From positions 43,411 through 107,410 of the forward strand of contig CAUSDX010000004.1 in assembly GCA_963530615.1 (NCBI GenBank): 64,000 bases of DNA, in the 5' to 3' direction. The notes under the pieces are model-generated. The model was not told the DNA's origin. It did no database searches and saw only the letters and a list, made by a program, of their open reading frames with translations. Origin of the DNA: JABCPE02 sp963530615. Its GTDB lineage: Bacteria; Bacteroidota; Bacteroidia; Flavobacteriales; Weeksellaceae. Position 1 is the first letter of the stretch; every line of letters starts with the position of its first letter. A program made the position numbers and the translations under genes. Positions 8,362-17,697 of the stretch are shown piece by piece.

Positions 8362-9345
8362 TTATTTTCCTCCTTGGTATAAAACTTTATTTAACCTTAT
8401 TATAAAATCTATATTTCTAACACCAGGCGAAACATCTGCATAATTAACAGGATAAATACTATTAGTCTTTACCGCATTAATATTTTTCAATATTGGATGC
8501 TTCTTTAGAAATTCTGTTTTTTCTTCTACACTCATTCCTCTTGACTCCGTATCTGTTATAAAAATCACATCGGGATTTCTATCAACTATACTTTCGTAAG
8601 ATACAAATTCATAGGTATTATCCACATCTTCATAAATATTAATTCCATTAGCCTTTCTCGTTAAATCCGAAGCCAATGCTGCAAAAACCCAAGCACCATT
8701 ATTATAAGATGAAATTATCATCACTTTTTTCTTTTCATGTTCCGGTTTATTTACAAATGTTTTTTGGGCTTCTGCTAATTTACTTTTCATTCCCTCTACT
8801 ACTTCTTTTGCCTTTTCATTAACATTAAAAATTCTCCCAAGCATATAAAAATCTTCATAAACCGTTTCTAAAGTTGCATGAGTAGTATTCATTACACTTT
8901 TCAAAGTAAATGGACTAATTCCAGCTGCGATAAGTTCTTCTGCAGAGCCTGTATTCTCTGGCTTCAAATCACCATCACCAGATGCAAAATCTGGCTCCAT
9001 CAATAAAAACGCTTCTTTACTTAGCTTCATAGAATGTCCAATAGCTTTATTCGGAACTTTTTCGTAAGCTTTCTCAAAAATTGGTGAAACAGGACCTTCT
9101 GTAGTTCCCAAAACCATTCTATCCTCTAATCCCAAAGCTAAAAGCATTTCTGTCATATGAGGCGTAAAAAGTGCAGCCCTTTGAGGTGGCGTTGTAATTA
9201 CTACATCATATTTTTTATCTCCATCTTGATAAACATACTCTACTTTTTCCATTTGGGCATTTTCTGCTTTCCCTATATTTTTCTTATCCCCAGAACAAGA
9301 GACAAATGCCCCTCCTATCATTAAGGTAAATAAAATTTTATTCAT
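8362..9345 (-). CDS. Lipoprotein metal-complex (siderophore or cobalamin type) binding protein
   Basis: 327 residues. The signal peptide ends in a lipobox (FVSCSG, lipidated C17), so it is anchored by lipid. The body matches the FepB/FecB/BtuF periplasmic-binding fold: VVITTPPQRAALF, LALGLEDRMVLGT, LMEPDFASGD and NPDVIFITDTESRG, with a long linking helix and no crossover typical of sugar binders. No permease or ATPase gene adjoins it. It lies 16 bases downstream of a methyltransferase gene on the same strand, so the two are probably co-transcribed. Whether the ligand is a siderophore, haem or another chelate cannot be told. Confidence 0.8.
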   Translation of the reverse strand: MNKILFTLMIGGAFVSCSGDKKNIGKAENAQMEKVEYVYQDGDKKYDVVITTPPQRAALFTPHMTEMLLALGLEDRMVLGTTEGPVSPIFEKAYEKVPNKAIGHSMKLSKEAFLLMEPDFASGDGDLKPENTGSAEELIAAGISPFTLKSVMNTTHATLETVYEDFYMLGRIFNVNEKAKEVVEGMKSKLAEAQKTFVNKPEHEKKKVMIISSYNNGAWVFAALASDLTRKANGINIYEDVDNTYEFVSYESIVDRNPDVIFITDTESRGMSVEEKTEFLKKHPILKNINAVKTNSIYPVNYADVSPGVRNIDFIIRLNKVLYQGGK

Positions 9346-9361
9346 AATTTATATTTTACTG

Positions 9362-10114
9362 TTATTTTGTTGCTGTAATCATAAACATCGGAGCGTAAGA
9401 ATATGCTTCTCGTTGCTCCTTATCATAAATCACTTCATTAATATTATAATCAAAAGCCATTTTTTCAAAACCTAATTCTAAAAGACAATCCACATCCCAG
9501 GCAGGTCTTGACTTTTGAGATAAAGGAAGTTGCTCAGCAATAGCATCCATTCTCTCTGCCATTCCATCAGGAATTCCTTCACCATCATGTACTTCTTGAC
9601 CTTGATATTTTTCATATTCTTTTTGTTTCTCTTCATTAAAAAGTCTTAAATACCAATTAGAGTCAAAATTTACCATCTTCCCTCCTCTTTTTAAAACTCT
9701 TTTCCATTCTTTATAAGCTTCTTCAGGATAAGGTAAATTCCAAATTACATTTCGTGTTACTATTACATCAAATCTATCATCTTCAAATGGTAAATCATAA
9801 GCATCAGCCCATTGAAAAGTAACTTTTGAACCAAAATTTTTCGCATTATGAATAGCATTCTCCAACATTCCTTCACTAGAATCTACTGCAAACACTTCAT
9901 AATTAGGGTTTTTTCCCATAAGTGAAGCGAATAATCCTGGTCCCGTACCTATATCTAAAACTTTCAAAGAAGCATTTTTATCAATTTGTTGATAAATAAG
10001 CTCCTCCCAAATATGAGCACCTTCTCCATAAAGTTCTCCACAAATCATTTTACAATAAGAATCTGCTCTTTCCGTCCAATATTCTCTAATTTTGGTATTT
10101 ATTTTTGTATCCAT
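9362..10114 (-). CDS. Class I SAM-dependent methyltransferase linked to a metal-complex binding protein
   Basis: 250 residues with a Rossmann methyltransferase core. Motif I is VLDIGTGPG (52-60), the acidic residue after beta-2 is in FAVDSS, and VIVTRNVIWNLPYPEEA with LKRGGKMVNFD gives the later motifs (Methyltransf_11 type). It is the first gene of a two-gene unit with the binding lipoprotein downstream. I infer that it modifies a small molecule, perhaps a metal chelator, because similar methyltransferases are often found beside iron-complex ABC transporter genes in anaerobes. The substrate is unknown. Confidence 0.8.
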   Translation of the reverse strand: MDTKINTKIREYWTERADSYCKMICGELYGEGAHIWEELIYQQIDKNASLKVLDIGTGPGLFASLMGKNPNYEVFAVDSSEGMLENAIHNAKNFGSKVTFQWADAYDLPFEDDRFDVIVTRNVIWNLPYPEEAYKEWKRVLKRGGKMVNFDSNWYLRLFNEEKQKEYEKYQGQEVHDGEGIPDGMAERMDAIAEQLPLSQKSRPAWDVDCLLELGFEKMAFDYNINEVIYDKEQREAYSYAPMFMITATK

Positions 10115-10195
10115 TTTCCAAAAAATTTAGAAACAAAAATATAAAAAAGTAACACTTAAAAACTGGTTTACAATATGATTTTTATCACAAAAAAC

Positions 10196-10232
10196 AAAAA
10201 AAACCCTAATTTTATTCAAGTTAGGGTTTTTT
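10196..10232 (-). terminator. Bidirectional terminator downstream of tsf
   Basis: AACCCTAA (10202-10209) pairs with TTAGGGTT (10221-10228), flanked by an A-run and a T-run, so it has a U-tract on either strand. It lies 20 bases past the tsf stop codon. Confidence 0.85.
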
Positions 10233-10251
10233 ATTTATTATAAGTCTTTGA

Positions 10252-11076
10252 TTAAGAAAGAGCAACTCTTACGAAACCAACCACTTTAAGATCTGCATTC
10301 ACAGATTTTACATAGTCTGCCACTGAGATACCATTATCTTTAATAAAAGCTTGGTGTACCAATGTATTATCTTTATAAAATCTTTGCATTTTTCCTTTAA
10401 GAATATTCTCTATGATGTTTTCTGGCTTACCTTCTTTGATAAGTAATTCTCTTTCAATATCTAATTCTTTATTTATAACTTCTTGAGAAACAGAGCTTTC
10501 ATCAAGAGCGATAGGATTCATCGCAGCTACCTGCATAGAAACAGATTTCGCAACCTCTTCACCTCCTTCTACTTTTGTAGAAAGTGCAGTAATTGCAGCA
10601 ATCTTATTACCAGCATGAATATAAGCACCTAAAAACGGCCCCTCTATTTTTGAGAATTGACCTATTTCAATTTTCTCACCGATAACTCCTGTTTGCTCTG
10701 TTAATTTATCAGCGATAGATATTCCATTATAATCAGAAGCTAACAACTCTTCTTTAGTCTCAAAATTCAAAGCTCTCTCTGCGAAATCATGTGCCATTTT
10801 CACAAAATCTTCATTCTTAGCGACAAAGTCAGTCTCACAATTTAACGCGATCACTACTCCTTTTGTTCCATCTGCACTCACTTTTGCTATTACAGCACCT
10901 TCTGTACTTTCTCTATCTGCTCTATTCGCAGCTACTTTTTGTCCTTTTTTTCTAAGGATTTCAATCGCTTTTTCAAAATCCCCTTCTGCTTCTACTAAAG
11001 CTTTTTTGCAGTCCATCATCCCTGCACCTGTCGTGTTTCTTAATTTAGCAACATCTGCGGCTACTGGTGTATACAT
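10252..11076 (-). CDS. tsf: Translation elongation factor Ts
   Basis: 274 residues. The N-terminal UBA-like domain (VAKLRNTTGAGMMDCKKAL) and the core (EGAVIAKVS, LNCETDFVAKNEDF) are typical EF-Ts, the guanine-nucleotide exchange factor of EF-Tu. The gene stands alone: rpsB, its usual upstream partner, is absent, and upstream lies divergent dsbD instead. TTG-N17-TATCTTTG on the minus strand (11149-11122) gives it its own promoter. Confidence 0.96.
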   Translation of the reverse strand: MYTPVAADVAKLRNTTGAGMMDCKKALVEAEGDFEKAIEILRKKGQKVAANRADRESTEGAVIAKVSADGTKGVVIALNCETDFVAKNEDFVKMAHDFAERALNFETKEELLASDYNGISIADKLTEQTGVIGEKIEIGQFSKIEGPFLGAYIHAGNKIAAITALSTKVEGGEEVAKSVSMQVAAMNPIALDESSVSQEVINKELDIERELLIKEGKPENIIENILKGKMQRFYKDNTLVHQAFIKDNGISVADYVKSVNADLKVVGFVRVALS

Positions 11077-11121
11077 ATTATAATAAATTTTATATTTTTG
11101 TCATTAATAAATTTCAATTCA

Positions 11122-11149
11122 CAAAGATAAAAAAAAATTAAAAAAGCAA
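11122..11149 (-). promoter_or_regulatory. Predicted tsf promoter
   Basis: On the minus strand, TTG (11149-11147), a 17-base spacer and TATCTTTG (11129-11122), 46 bases before the tsf ATG. The -7 box is a full consensus match; the spacer is slightly short. Confidence 0.55.
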
Positions 11150-11312
11150 AAATTGATTTTTATACTTTTAAGCCTTACCTCTTTTTAAATCAACTAATAA
11201 TAAAAGTACACTAATCAAATAACCAAAAAACATGTTCTAATTTGGGTAGAAAAATCCCACATTCCATAAACTTTAGCAACAACTTTCAAATGAACCTAAA
11301 TATATAAAAACA

Positions 11313-13355
11313 ATGAATATAAAAAATTTTTTAATACTGTTTTTTAGTATCATCACAATGAGTTTTTCCGCTCAAATCAAAGACCCTGTAAAATTTCAAT
11401 TAAAAATAAAAGAATTAGGAAACAATCTATACGAAGCTGTTTTAGTTGCTAATTTAGAGAAAAATTGGCACATTTATTCCAAAGATATTCCCGAAGATAG
11501 TGGAATCCCAACAGAAATGATTCTTTCTGGGAAAAATATAGAAGTAATAGGTAAAGTAACCGAAATCGGAAAAAAAATAGACGAATATTCAGAAGCCTTT
11601 GGAACAAGGATAGTTTATTATTCTAACAGAGTTTCTTTTGTACAAAAATTCAAACTTAAAGATACTTCTAAAATTGCAAATATTGCTGTAGAAATCACCT
11701 ACCAAACCTGTGATGACCGAGTATGTCTAGCACCAAATACCTTGGAATTTGAACAAAAGATAGAAAATAAAACCATCCCAGAAGAAGAAGAAAACTCTGA
11801 AGAAAGTGAAACTATCACTCAAAACAATAATCTAAAAGACTCTATCTCTGATTCTTATACAGAAAAATTAAACCCTAGAAACATTCGTGTAGAAAGTATA
11901 GACCACAAAAACCCTCTTACAGATTGTGGCATAAAAACAGAAGAAAACACCTCTGACCATTTTTGGATTTTAGTTCTTGGGGTTATCGGCGGGCTTATTG
12001 CACTGCTCACTCCATGTGTATTTCCTATGATACCACTCACTGTTTCTTTTTTCACAAAAGGTGCAATGAATAAATCACAAGGTAAAAAAGATGCTATAAT
12101 TTATGGATTTTTTATTTTAAGTATTTTTACATTATTAAGTGTTCCTTTTCATATTATTGATGGGATTTCTGGAAATATTTTCAACGAAATCTCTACTAAT
12201 ATTTGGTTGAATATCAGTTTTTTCACAATATTCTTATTCTTTGCATTTAGTTTCTTTGGATTTTATGAAATCACGCTTCCTAGTTGGATTGCCAATAAAT
12301 CTTCCAAAGCCGAGGAGACAGGCGGTGTTATTGGAATTTTCTTCATGGCTTTGACCTTGGTCATTGTTTCTTTTTCATGCACAGGACCTATTTTAGGAAG
12401 TTTATTAGGAAGCGCTATTTCTGGTGCAAATAATGTACCAATGCTCTTAACTTTTGCTTTGGCAGGATTTGGTTTAGCATGGGCGATAGTATTTGGGGCA
12501 CTAGCCTTATTCCCTCAAGCACTGCAATCTTTACCAAAATCAGGTAACTGGATGAATACTGTAAAAGTAGTTTTAGGATTTATAGAATTAGCATTAGCTC
12601 TAAAATTCCTTTCCAAGGCAGATTTAGTCTCTAAAATATTCTTGCTCAAAAGGGAATTATTCATTGGCATTTGGATTGTTATTTCTATTTTCCTTACGCT
12701 TTATTTATTAGGAAAAATCAAATTTCCTCACGATGATAAAAACACAAAAATCTCCACAAATAGAAAGGTTTTAGGATTTTTAAGTATGGGAATCATTGTA
12801 TATTTAATTCAAGGACTATTCCCAAGTGATAGACCAAAATTACAAATCTTGAGCGGAATTTTACCTCCCATCAATGTGAGTTATTTCCACAATGAAAAAA
12901 ATGGAATTTTAGGTATGCACCCCGAACATGATTACTTCAAAGCTGTAGATTTGGCTCAAAAAGAAAATAAGCCGATTTTAATAGATTTTACAGGTTATGG
13001 TTGTGAAAATTGCCGAAAAATGGAAGAATTTGTTTGGAGTGAACCTGATATTCTGCCTCTTCTCCAAAACAAGGTTATATTATCATCTCTATATATAGAT
13101 GATAAAGAAATTCTCCCTGAAAATGAACAAACCAGTATAGATATGGGGAACGGACAAAAAAAGAAAATAAAAACCATAGGAGACAAGTGGAGCATGTTTC
13201 AACAAATAAATTTTAATAATAACTCCCAACCGCATTATGTCCTTGTAACTCCTGAAGGAAAAGTAATTAACACGCCTGTTTCTGGATACATGGATAAAGA
13301 AGATTTCAAAAAATTCCTAGAATGCGGAATTAATTTTTATAAAAACCAGAAATAA
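11313..13355 (+). CDS. dsbD: Thiol:disulfide interchange protein DsbD
   Basis: 680 residues with a signal peptide (1-20) and three parts. The N-terminal periplasmic domain has a cysteine pair C133/C138 (QTCDDRVC). The membrane domain has about eight helices and the reactive cysteines C235 (LLTPCVFPMIPL) and C356 (SFSCTGPILGS). The C-terminal thioredoxin domain carries C564-E-N-C567. It carries electrons from cytosolic thioredoxin across the inner membrane to reduce periplasmic proteins. An acidic Ser/Glu linker lies at 155-185. It is divergent from tsf. Confidence 0.93.
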   Translation: MNIKNFLILFFSIITMSFSAQIKDPVKFQLKIKELGNNLYEAVLVANLEKNWHIYSKDIPEDSGIPTEMILSGKNIEVIGKVTEIGKKIDEYSEAFGTRIVYYSNRVSFVQKFKLKDTSKIANIAVEITYQTCDDRVCLAPNTLEFEQKIENKTIPEEEENSEESETITQNNNLKDSISDSYTEKLNPRNIRVESIDHKNPLTDCGIKTEENTSDHFWILVLGVIGGLIALLTPCVFPMIPLTVSFFTKGAMNKSQGKKDAIIYGFFILSIFTLLSVPFHIIDGISGNIFNEISTNIWLNISFFTIFLFFAFSFFGFYEITLPSWIANKSSKAEETGGVIGIFFMALTLVIVSFSCTGPILGSLLGSAISGANNVPMLLTFALAGFGLAWAIVFGALALFPQALQSLPKSGNWMNTVKVVLGFIELALALKFLSKADLVSKIFLLKRELFIGIWIVISIFLTLYLLGKIKFPHDDKNTKISTNRKVLGFLSMGIIVYLIQGLFPSDRPKLQILSGILPPINVSYFHNEKNGILGMHPEHDYFKAVDLAQKENKPILIDFTGYGCENCRKMEEFVWSEPDILPLLQNKVILSSLYIDDKEILPENEQTSIDMGNGQKKKIKTIGDKWSMFQQINFNNNSQPHYVLVTPEGKVINTPVSGYMDKEDFKKFLECGINFYKNQK

Positions 13356-13435
13356 TAAAAACCCTTACAAAAATCATAATTTTGGGTATTTTCAAAAATA
13401 TTTGAAAAATATAACTTTGCAAAAAATAATTTATT

Positions 13436-13879
13436 ATGAAAAATATAGCAATCGCATCAGACCATGCAGGTCATGAAATGAAAGACTTCCTAAAAAGAAA
13501 ACTAAAAGCAGATTTCAACATGATAGATTTTGGGGCATTCCTAAAAGGAGAAAGCGTAGATTATCCTGATTTTGCCCATCCTGCTGCAAGTTCCATAGAA
13601 AAAGGTGATTGTGAATTGGGAATCCTAATATGTGGAACGGGAAATGGAATGCAGATGGCAGCAAACAAACACAACGGCATCAGAGCTGGTCTGGCTTGGA
13701 ATCCTGAAATAGCAACTCTTACAAGACAGCATAACAATGCTAATATCATTACTATTCCTGCTAGATTTTTAAGCAATGAAGAGGCTTTAGAAATTGCAAA
13801 AGCATTTTTAAATACGGAATTTGAAGGAGGAAGACATCAAAATAGAATAGATAAAATCCCTTTAACTGAAACAAAATAA
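13436..13879 (+). CDS. rpiB: Ribose-5-phosphate isomerase B
   Basis: 147 residues. It interconverts ribose 5-phosphate and ribulose 5-phosphate in the pentose phosphate pathway. Family marks are SDHAGHEMKDFL at the N-terminus, VDYPDFA, the catalytic-cysteine loop ICGTGNGMQMAANK and GIRAGLAW. TAACTTTG at 13412-13419 is the likely -7 box, 16 bases before the ATG. Lacks A/LacAB sugar-isomerase neighbours, so RpiB is the simplest call. Confidence 0.92.
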   Translation: MKNIAIASDHAGHEMKDFLKRKLKADFNMIDFGAFLKGESVDYPDFAHPAASSIEKGDCELGILICGTGNGMQMAANKHNGIRAGLAWNPEIATLTRQHNNANIITIPARFLSNEEALEIAKAFLNTEFEGGRHQNRIDKIPLTETK

Positions 13880-13885
13880 TATGCT

Positions 13886-13917
13886 AAATCCTATCCTTTT
13901 TGGGTGGGATTTTTTTC
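13886..13917 (+). terminator. Terminator after rpiB
   Basis: AAATCCTATCC (13886-13896) pairs with GGGTGGGATTT (13902-13912) through two G-U pairs, followed by a T-run. Confidence 0.7.
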
Positions 13918-13963
13918 ATTCAAAAGATTTTATTATTTTTGTTAAAATAAACACGGTAATTAA

Positions 13964-14704
13964 ATGAATTTTTCAAAAAAAATATTGGCTGTATTGAGTA
14001 TATTTTTAGCATTTTCTTCATGCACTGGACAAGATTCTAAACCTCATAAAGATATCATTAAAGGAAATAAAAACCTCACAAAAGAAACTAGAGAAATACA
14101 TGGTTATGAAGGGATTACCGTAAAAGGTAGTTTTGATGTTGTTCTAATGGATGAACCACAAGGAGAGATTCTTATCAAAGGAGAAGAAAATATCATTCCT
14201 TGGGTTCAGACTAAAATTGATGATAAACATTTAGTTCTGAATTTTGATAATGATAAAAAAGTTATTGAACACAGTAGATTAGTCATATATATTCCTGTTC
14301 AAAATGTTAAATCCTTAAAACTCAAAGGTTCAGGAGATATCATCAATAAAGGAAGTTTAAAACAGTCTAAATTCAAAATTAGCTTACAAGGCTCAGGAGA
14401 TATTGAACTAAAAAATTTGATTATCGACAAAACAGATGTTTCATTAAAAGGCTCTGGAAATATCAAACTATCTGGTGTATCAGAAATTTTGGAAATAGAC
14501 CTTCAAGGTTCGGGAGATATTTTAGCAGAAGATTTTATTACAGATATTGCTAATGTAGAGATAGAAGGCTCAGGAGATGTGAATATTTATACCAAAGAAA
14601 CTTTTTCAGGAACAATAAAAGGTTCGGGAGATATTGTCGTAAAAGGAAACCCCGACCAAGTATCCCAAAGCATAAAAGGAACGGGGGAAATACAAATTTT
14701 ATAA
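13964..14704 (+). CDS. GIN-domain (DUF2807) lipoprotein
   Basis: 246 residues, lipoprotein signal with lipobox FSSC (C20). From about residue 45 it is a DUF2807 (putative auto-transporter adhesin, head GIN domain) fold. The turn motif GSGDI or a close variant recurs about every 20 residues from residue 123 to the end (LKGSGDI, LQGSGDI, LKGSGNI, LQGSGDI, IEGSGDV, IKGSGDI, IKGTGEI), as expected for a right-handed beta-helix with one motif per rung. Function of the family is not established; probably an envelope surface or periplasmic structural protein. Confidence 0.85.
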   Translation: MNFSKKILAVLSIFLAFSSCTGQDSKPHKDIIKGNKNLTKETREIHGYEGITVKGSFDVVLMDEPQGEILIKGEENIIPWVQTKIDDKHLVLNFDNDKKVIEHSRLVIYIPVQNVKSLKLKGSGDIINKGSLKQSKFKISLQGSGDIELKNLIIDKTDVSLKGSGNIKLSGVSEILEIDLQGSGDILAEDFITDIANVEIEGSGDVNIYTKETFSGTIKGSGDIVVKGNPDQVSQSIKGTGEIQIL

Positions 14705-14709
14705 AAAAT

Positions 14710-14734
14710 AAGGCTGCCTTTATGCAGTCTTTTT
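14710..14734 (+). terminator. Short terminator before rnr
   Basis: AGGCTGC (14711-14717) pairs with GCAGTCT (14724-14730) through one G-U, followed by TTTT. It is short, so it may be leaky. Confidence 0.6.
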
Positions 14735-14766
14735 CATTAAATTTTGAATGATAAAAACACATAAAA

Positions 14767-16920
14767 ATGGCAAAAAAGAAAAAATATATTTCACATAAAA
14801 ACAACTATAAACTGAGAGATATTGGAAAAACAATTCTCAGACTAATGAACCAAAATACATCTAAAGTTTATAATTATAAACAGATTTCAGATGGTATAAA
14901 TTACAAAAATCCTCGACAGAGAGAGCAAGTCATTCAAGCTCTGCATCTTCTTCGGGCAGAAAATAAAATCCGAGAAACAGAAAAAGGCAAATATATCCTA
15001 AATTTGGAGATTAGCGATACTTTCATCGGAACTATTGATTTTGCCCTTAATGGCAATGCCTATGTGAGTGTAGAAGGGCTGGAAGAAGATATTTTTATTC
15101 ATCAAAAAAATGTAAAAGACGCTCTTCAAGGGGACAAAGTCTTAATTGTAACCTACCATTTCAAAGGAAGAAAACTAGAAGGCTCCGTTTTAGAAGTTTT
15201 AGAGAGAGCCAAAGAATCTTTTGTAGGGACATTTGAGTATGTAAAATACAAAGATTTCGGATTTGTAATTTGTGATAAAAAAGTGATTAACACCGATATT
15301 TTTATCCCAAAACAAAGAATCAACGGAGCTAAAAATGGAGATAAAGTCGTTGTAAAAATGCTTCAATGGGATATTAATTCCAAAAATCCCGAAGGTGAAA
15401 TTATCAAAATTTTAGGGACACCTGGCGAACACGAAACCGAAATTCATTCTATTTTAGCGGAGTATGAACTTCCTTATGAATTCCCAAAAGAAGTGGAAGA
15501 TTTTGCAAATAGCATAGACCGAGAAATCTCTCGTGATGAGATACAAAAAAGACGAGATATGCGTAAAGTCTTGACCTTTACCATTGACCCTAAAGATGCT
15601 AAAGACTTTGATGATGCCCTCTCTATCCAAAAATTAGATAATGGAAATTGGGAAATCGGGGTGCATATCGCTGATGTTTCTCACTATGTGAGACCTGGCA
15701 CTATCCTCGATGAAGAAGCTTACCAAAGAGCGACTTCCGTTTATTTAGTGGATAGAACAGTGCCTATGCTTCCAGAGATTTTGAGCAATGACCTTTGTTC
15801 ATTAAAACCTAATGTAGATAGATACGCCTTCTCTGTAATTTTTGAAATGAATGAAAAGGCCGAAATTCAAAAGCAGTGGTTCGGTCGCACGGTTATTCAT
15901 TCCGATAGAAGATTCACCTATGAAGAGGCTCAAGAACGCATAGAAACAGGAAAAGGAGAATTAGCCGAAGAAATTTTAACCTTAGACCGATTAGCAAAAA
16001 TCATGCGAGAAAACCGCCTAAAACACGGTGCTATAGCCTTTGACCGAAGTGAAGTACGATTTAACCTTGATGAAAATCATAATCCGATTGGGGTTTATTT
16101 CAAAATCAGCAAAGATTCTAACCATTTGATAGAGGAATTTATGCTTTTAGCCAATAGAAAGGTTTCAGAATTTGTTTCTGTTAATCATAAAAAACAAACA
16201 ACCAATAACACCTTTATCTATCGTATCCATGATGACCCAGACCCTACCAAATTAGAGGCATTAAGGGATTTTGTGGCTACTTTGGGATATAAAATGGATT
16301 TGGCAAATTCCAAAAAAATCGCCGAAAGTATGAACCGATTACTGACCGAAGTTTCAGGGAAGGGCGAGGAAAATATGGTGGAAACTTTGGCTATGAGAAG
16401 CATGAGCAAGGCGGTGTATTCTACTGAAAACATTGGACATTATGGCTTGGCATTTGAGTATTATTCTCATTTTACATCGCCGATTCGCCGTTATCCTGAC
16501 CTCATCGCTCACCGACTTCTGCAACATTATCTCGATGGAGGCAAATCTCCTAACCGAAAAGAATACGAAGAATACTGCAAACATTGTAGCGAAATGGAGC
16601 GTTTAGCTGCTAATGCCGAGCGAGACTCCATTAAATACATGCAAGTGAAGTTTATGGAAGATAAAGTAGGACAAGTCTTCACTGGCGTTATCTCTGGCAC
16701 AGCCGATTATGGCTTCTGGGTAGAAATCCCCGAAAATGGAGCAGAGGGCATGATAAAACTCCGCGACCTAATGGATGACTCCTACTCCCATGACCCTAAA
16801 ACACACTCCATCATTGGGGCAAGAACGGGCTATACCCTCCGCCTTGGTGATGAGGTAAAAATACAAGTGGTAAAAGCAAACTTAATCCAAAAACAATTGG
16901 ATTTTAAAATTGTGGAATAA
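14767..16920 (+). CDS. rnr: Ribonuclease R
   Basis: 717 residues. Order: a winged-helix segment (about 15-80), two cold-shock OB domains, the RNB catalytic domain starting near residue 260 with the metal-binding aspartates in TIDPKDAKDFDDALS, and a C-terminal S1 domain (VGQVFTGVISGTADYGFWVE). It is a processive 3'-5' exoribonuclease that degrades structured RNA and takes part in rRNA and tmRNA quality control. The N-terminal helix-turn-helix argues for RNase R over RNase II. A hairpin follows the stop. Confidence 0.95.
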   Translation: MAKKKKYISHKNNYKLRDIGKTILRLMNQNTSKVYNYKQISDGINYKNPRQREQVIQALHLLRAENKIRETEKGKYILNLEISDTFIGTIDFALNGNAYVSVEGLEEDIFIHQKNVKDALQGDKVLIVTYHFKGRKLEGSVLEVLERAKESFVGTFEYVKYKDFGFVICDKKVINTDIFIPKQRINGAKNGDKVVVKMLQWDINSKNPEGEIIKILGTPGEHETEIHSILAEYELPYEFPKEVEDFANSIDREISRDEIQKRRDMRKVLTFTIDPKDAKDFDDALSIQKLDNGNWEIGVHIADVSHYVRPGTILDEEAYQRATSVYLVDRTVPMLPEILSNDLCSLKPNVDRYAFSVIFEMNEKAEIQKQWFGRTVIHSDRRFTYEEAQERIETGKGELAEEILTLDRLAKIMRENRLKHGAIAFDRSEVRFNLDENHNPIGVYFKISKDSNHLIEEFMLLANRKVSEFVSVNHKKQTTNNTFIYRIHDDPDPTKLEALRDFVATLGYKMDLANSKKIAESMNRLLTEVSGKGEENMVETLAMRSMSKAVYSTENIGHYGLAFEYYSHFTSPIRRYPDLIAHRLLQHYLDGGKSPNRKEYEEYCKHCSEMERLAANAERDSIKYMQVKFMEDKVGQVFTGVISGTADYGFWVEIPENGAEGMIKLRDLMDDSYSHDPKTHSIIGARTGYTLRLGDEVKIQVVKANLIQKQLDFKIVE

Positions 16921-16925
16921 AAACA

Positions 16926-16948
16926 GCGAGATTTTTAGTAAATCTCGC
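16926..16948 (+). terminator. Hairpin downstream of rnr
   Basis: Perfect nine-base stem GCGAGATTT / AAATCTCGC with a five-base loop. The following stretch is T-rich but interrupted, so its strength as a terminator is uncertain. It separates rnr from the accessory locus. Confidence 0.6.
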
Positions 16949-16981
16949 CATATTATTTTTAAGAATAGCAAATAAATAACA

Positions 16982-17686
16982 TCATATATCCTCATCAAAA
17001 AGAGAAAGCTGGTGAAATTCTTTATTTTTTACTTTTTTAGATTTATTTTTTATTTCCTTTTTTAATAATTTTTCTCTTTTTTTCTTTTCTTCCAATTCTA
17101 ATTGATTCATTGGAGAAAATTTATCTGATTCTTTTGGATAATTTCCCTCAATATACAATTTAACTAATCCTGCGTGGGATAACGGCTTGGTAATATCTCT
17201 AAAATCTATATTTATATTATAATCTAAAAGAACAATATCATTATTTTTTGAATACTCTTTAATTTTATCAATAATTTCTTTTACTTCTTCTACATTTTCT
17301 AAAACCCATCTATATGTTGGTAAATATATCTGCATTCTTGCTTCAAAATATCCTAATATCTCCCTTCCATCAATTCCCTTCCTATGCCCTAATAACCTCC
17401 CATTTTTCCTTATACTTCTTTTAACATCTTTCATAGTATCATTGTCAAATGTAGATAACGATATATCATGACTTTCAAAAACCTTTAGACCTTGCCACAC
17501 TGCTTCTACACAAGTAGCCTTTTTGTTATCAGTGAAAGGAATTGGAATATTCCCATGCGGAAAAAAAGGACTTAACATCTTTCCTTTTTTATTATTAGAT
17601 GAAGATGTTATATCAAGAATAACTACATTAGGAAAATCTTTTTTTAGATTTTCTATTTTTCTCTTTTTATTAGCTACATAAATCAT
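16982..17686 (-). CDS. NADAR-like protein, candidate antitoxin partner of the DarT-like gene
   Basis: 234 residues. Residues 1-30 (MIYVANKKRKIENL ... VVILDIT) are a short alpha/beta unit. Residues 38-70 contain LSPFFPHGNI and VEAVWQGLKVF; the spacing of E61, W64-Q65, K68 and F70 resembles the NADAR signature (sEhyFQaqKf) after an L-S-x-F element. Later conserved-looking blocks are GRLLGHRKGIDG and YLPTYRWVLEN. The last 40 residues are Lys-rich. It may be the family catalogued as DUF6939, which I recall only loosely. NADAR proteins remove ADP-ribose from DNA guanine or small molecules. It lies 11 bases after the DarT-like gene. The NADAR link is inference from motifs. Confidence 0.5.
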   Translation of the reverse strand: MIYVANKKRKIENLKKDFPNVVILDITSSSNNKKGKMLSPFFPHGNIPIPFTDNKKATCVEAVWQGLKVFESHDISLSTFDNDTMKDVKRSIRKNGRLLGHRKGIDGREILGYFEARMQIYLPTYRWVLENVEEVKEIIDKIKEYSKNNDIVLLDYNINIDFRDITKPLSHAGLVKLYIEGNYPKESDKFSPMNQLELEEKKKREKLLKKEIKNKSKKVKNKEFHQLSLFDEDI

Positions 17687-17697
17687 CTTACCTTACT

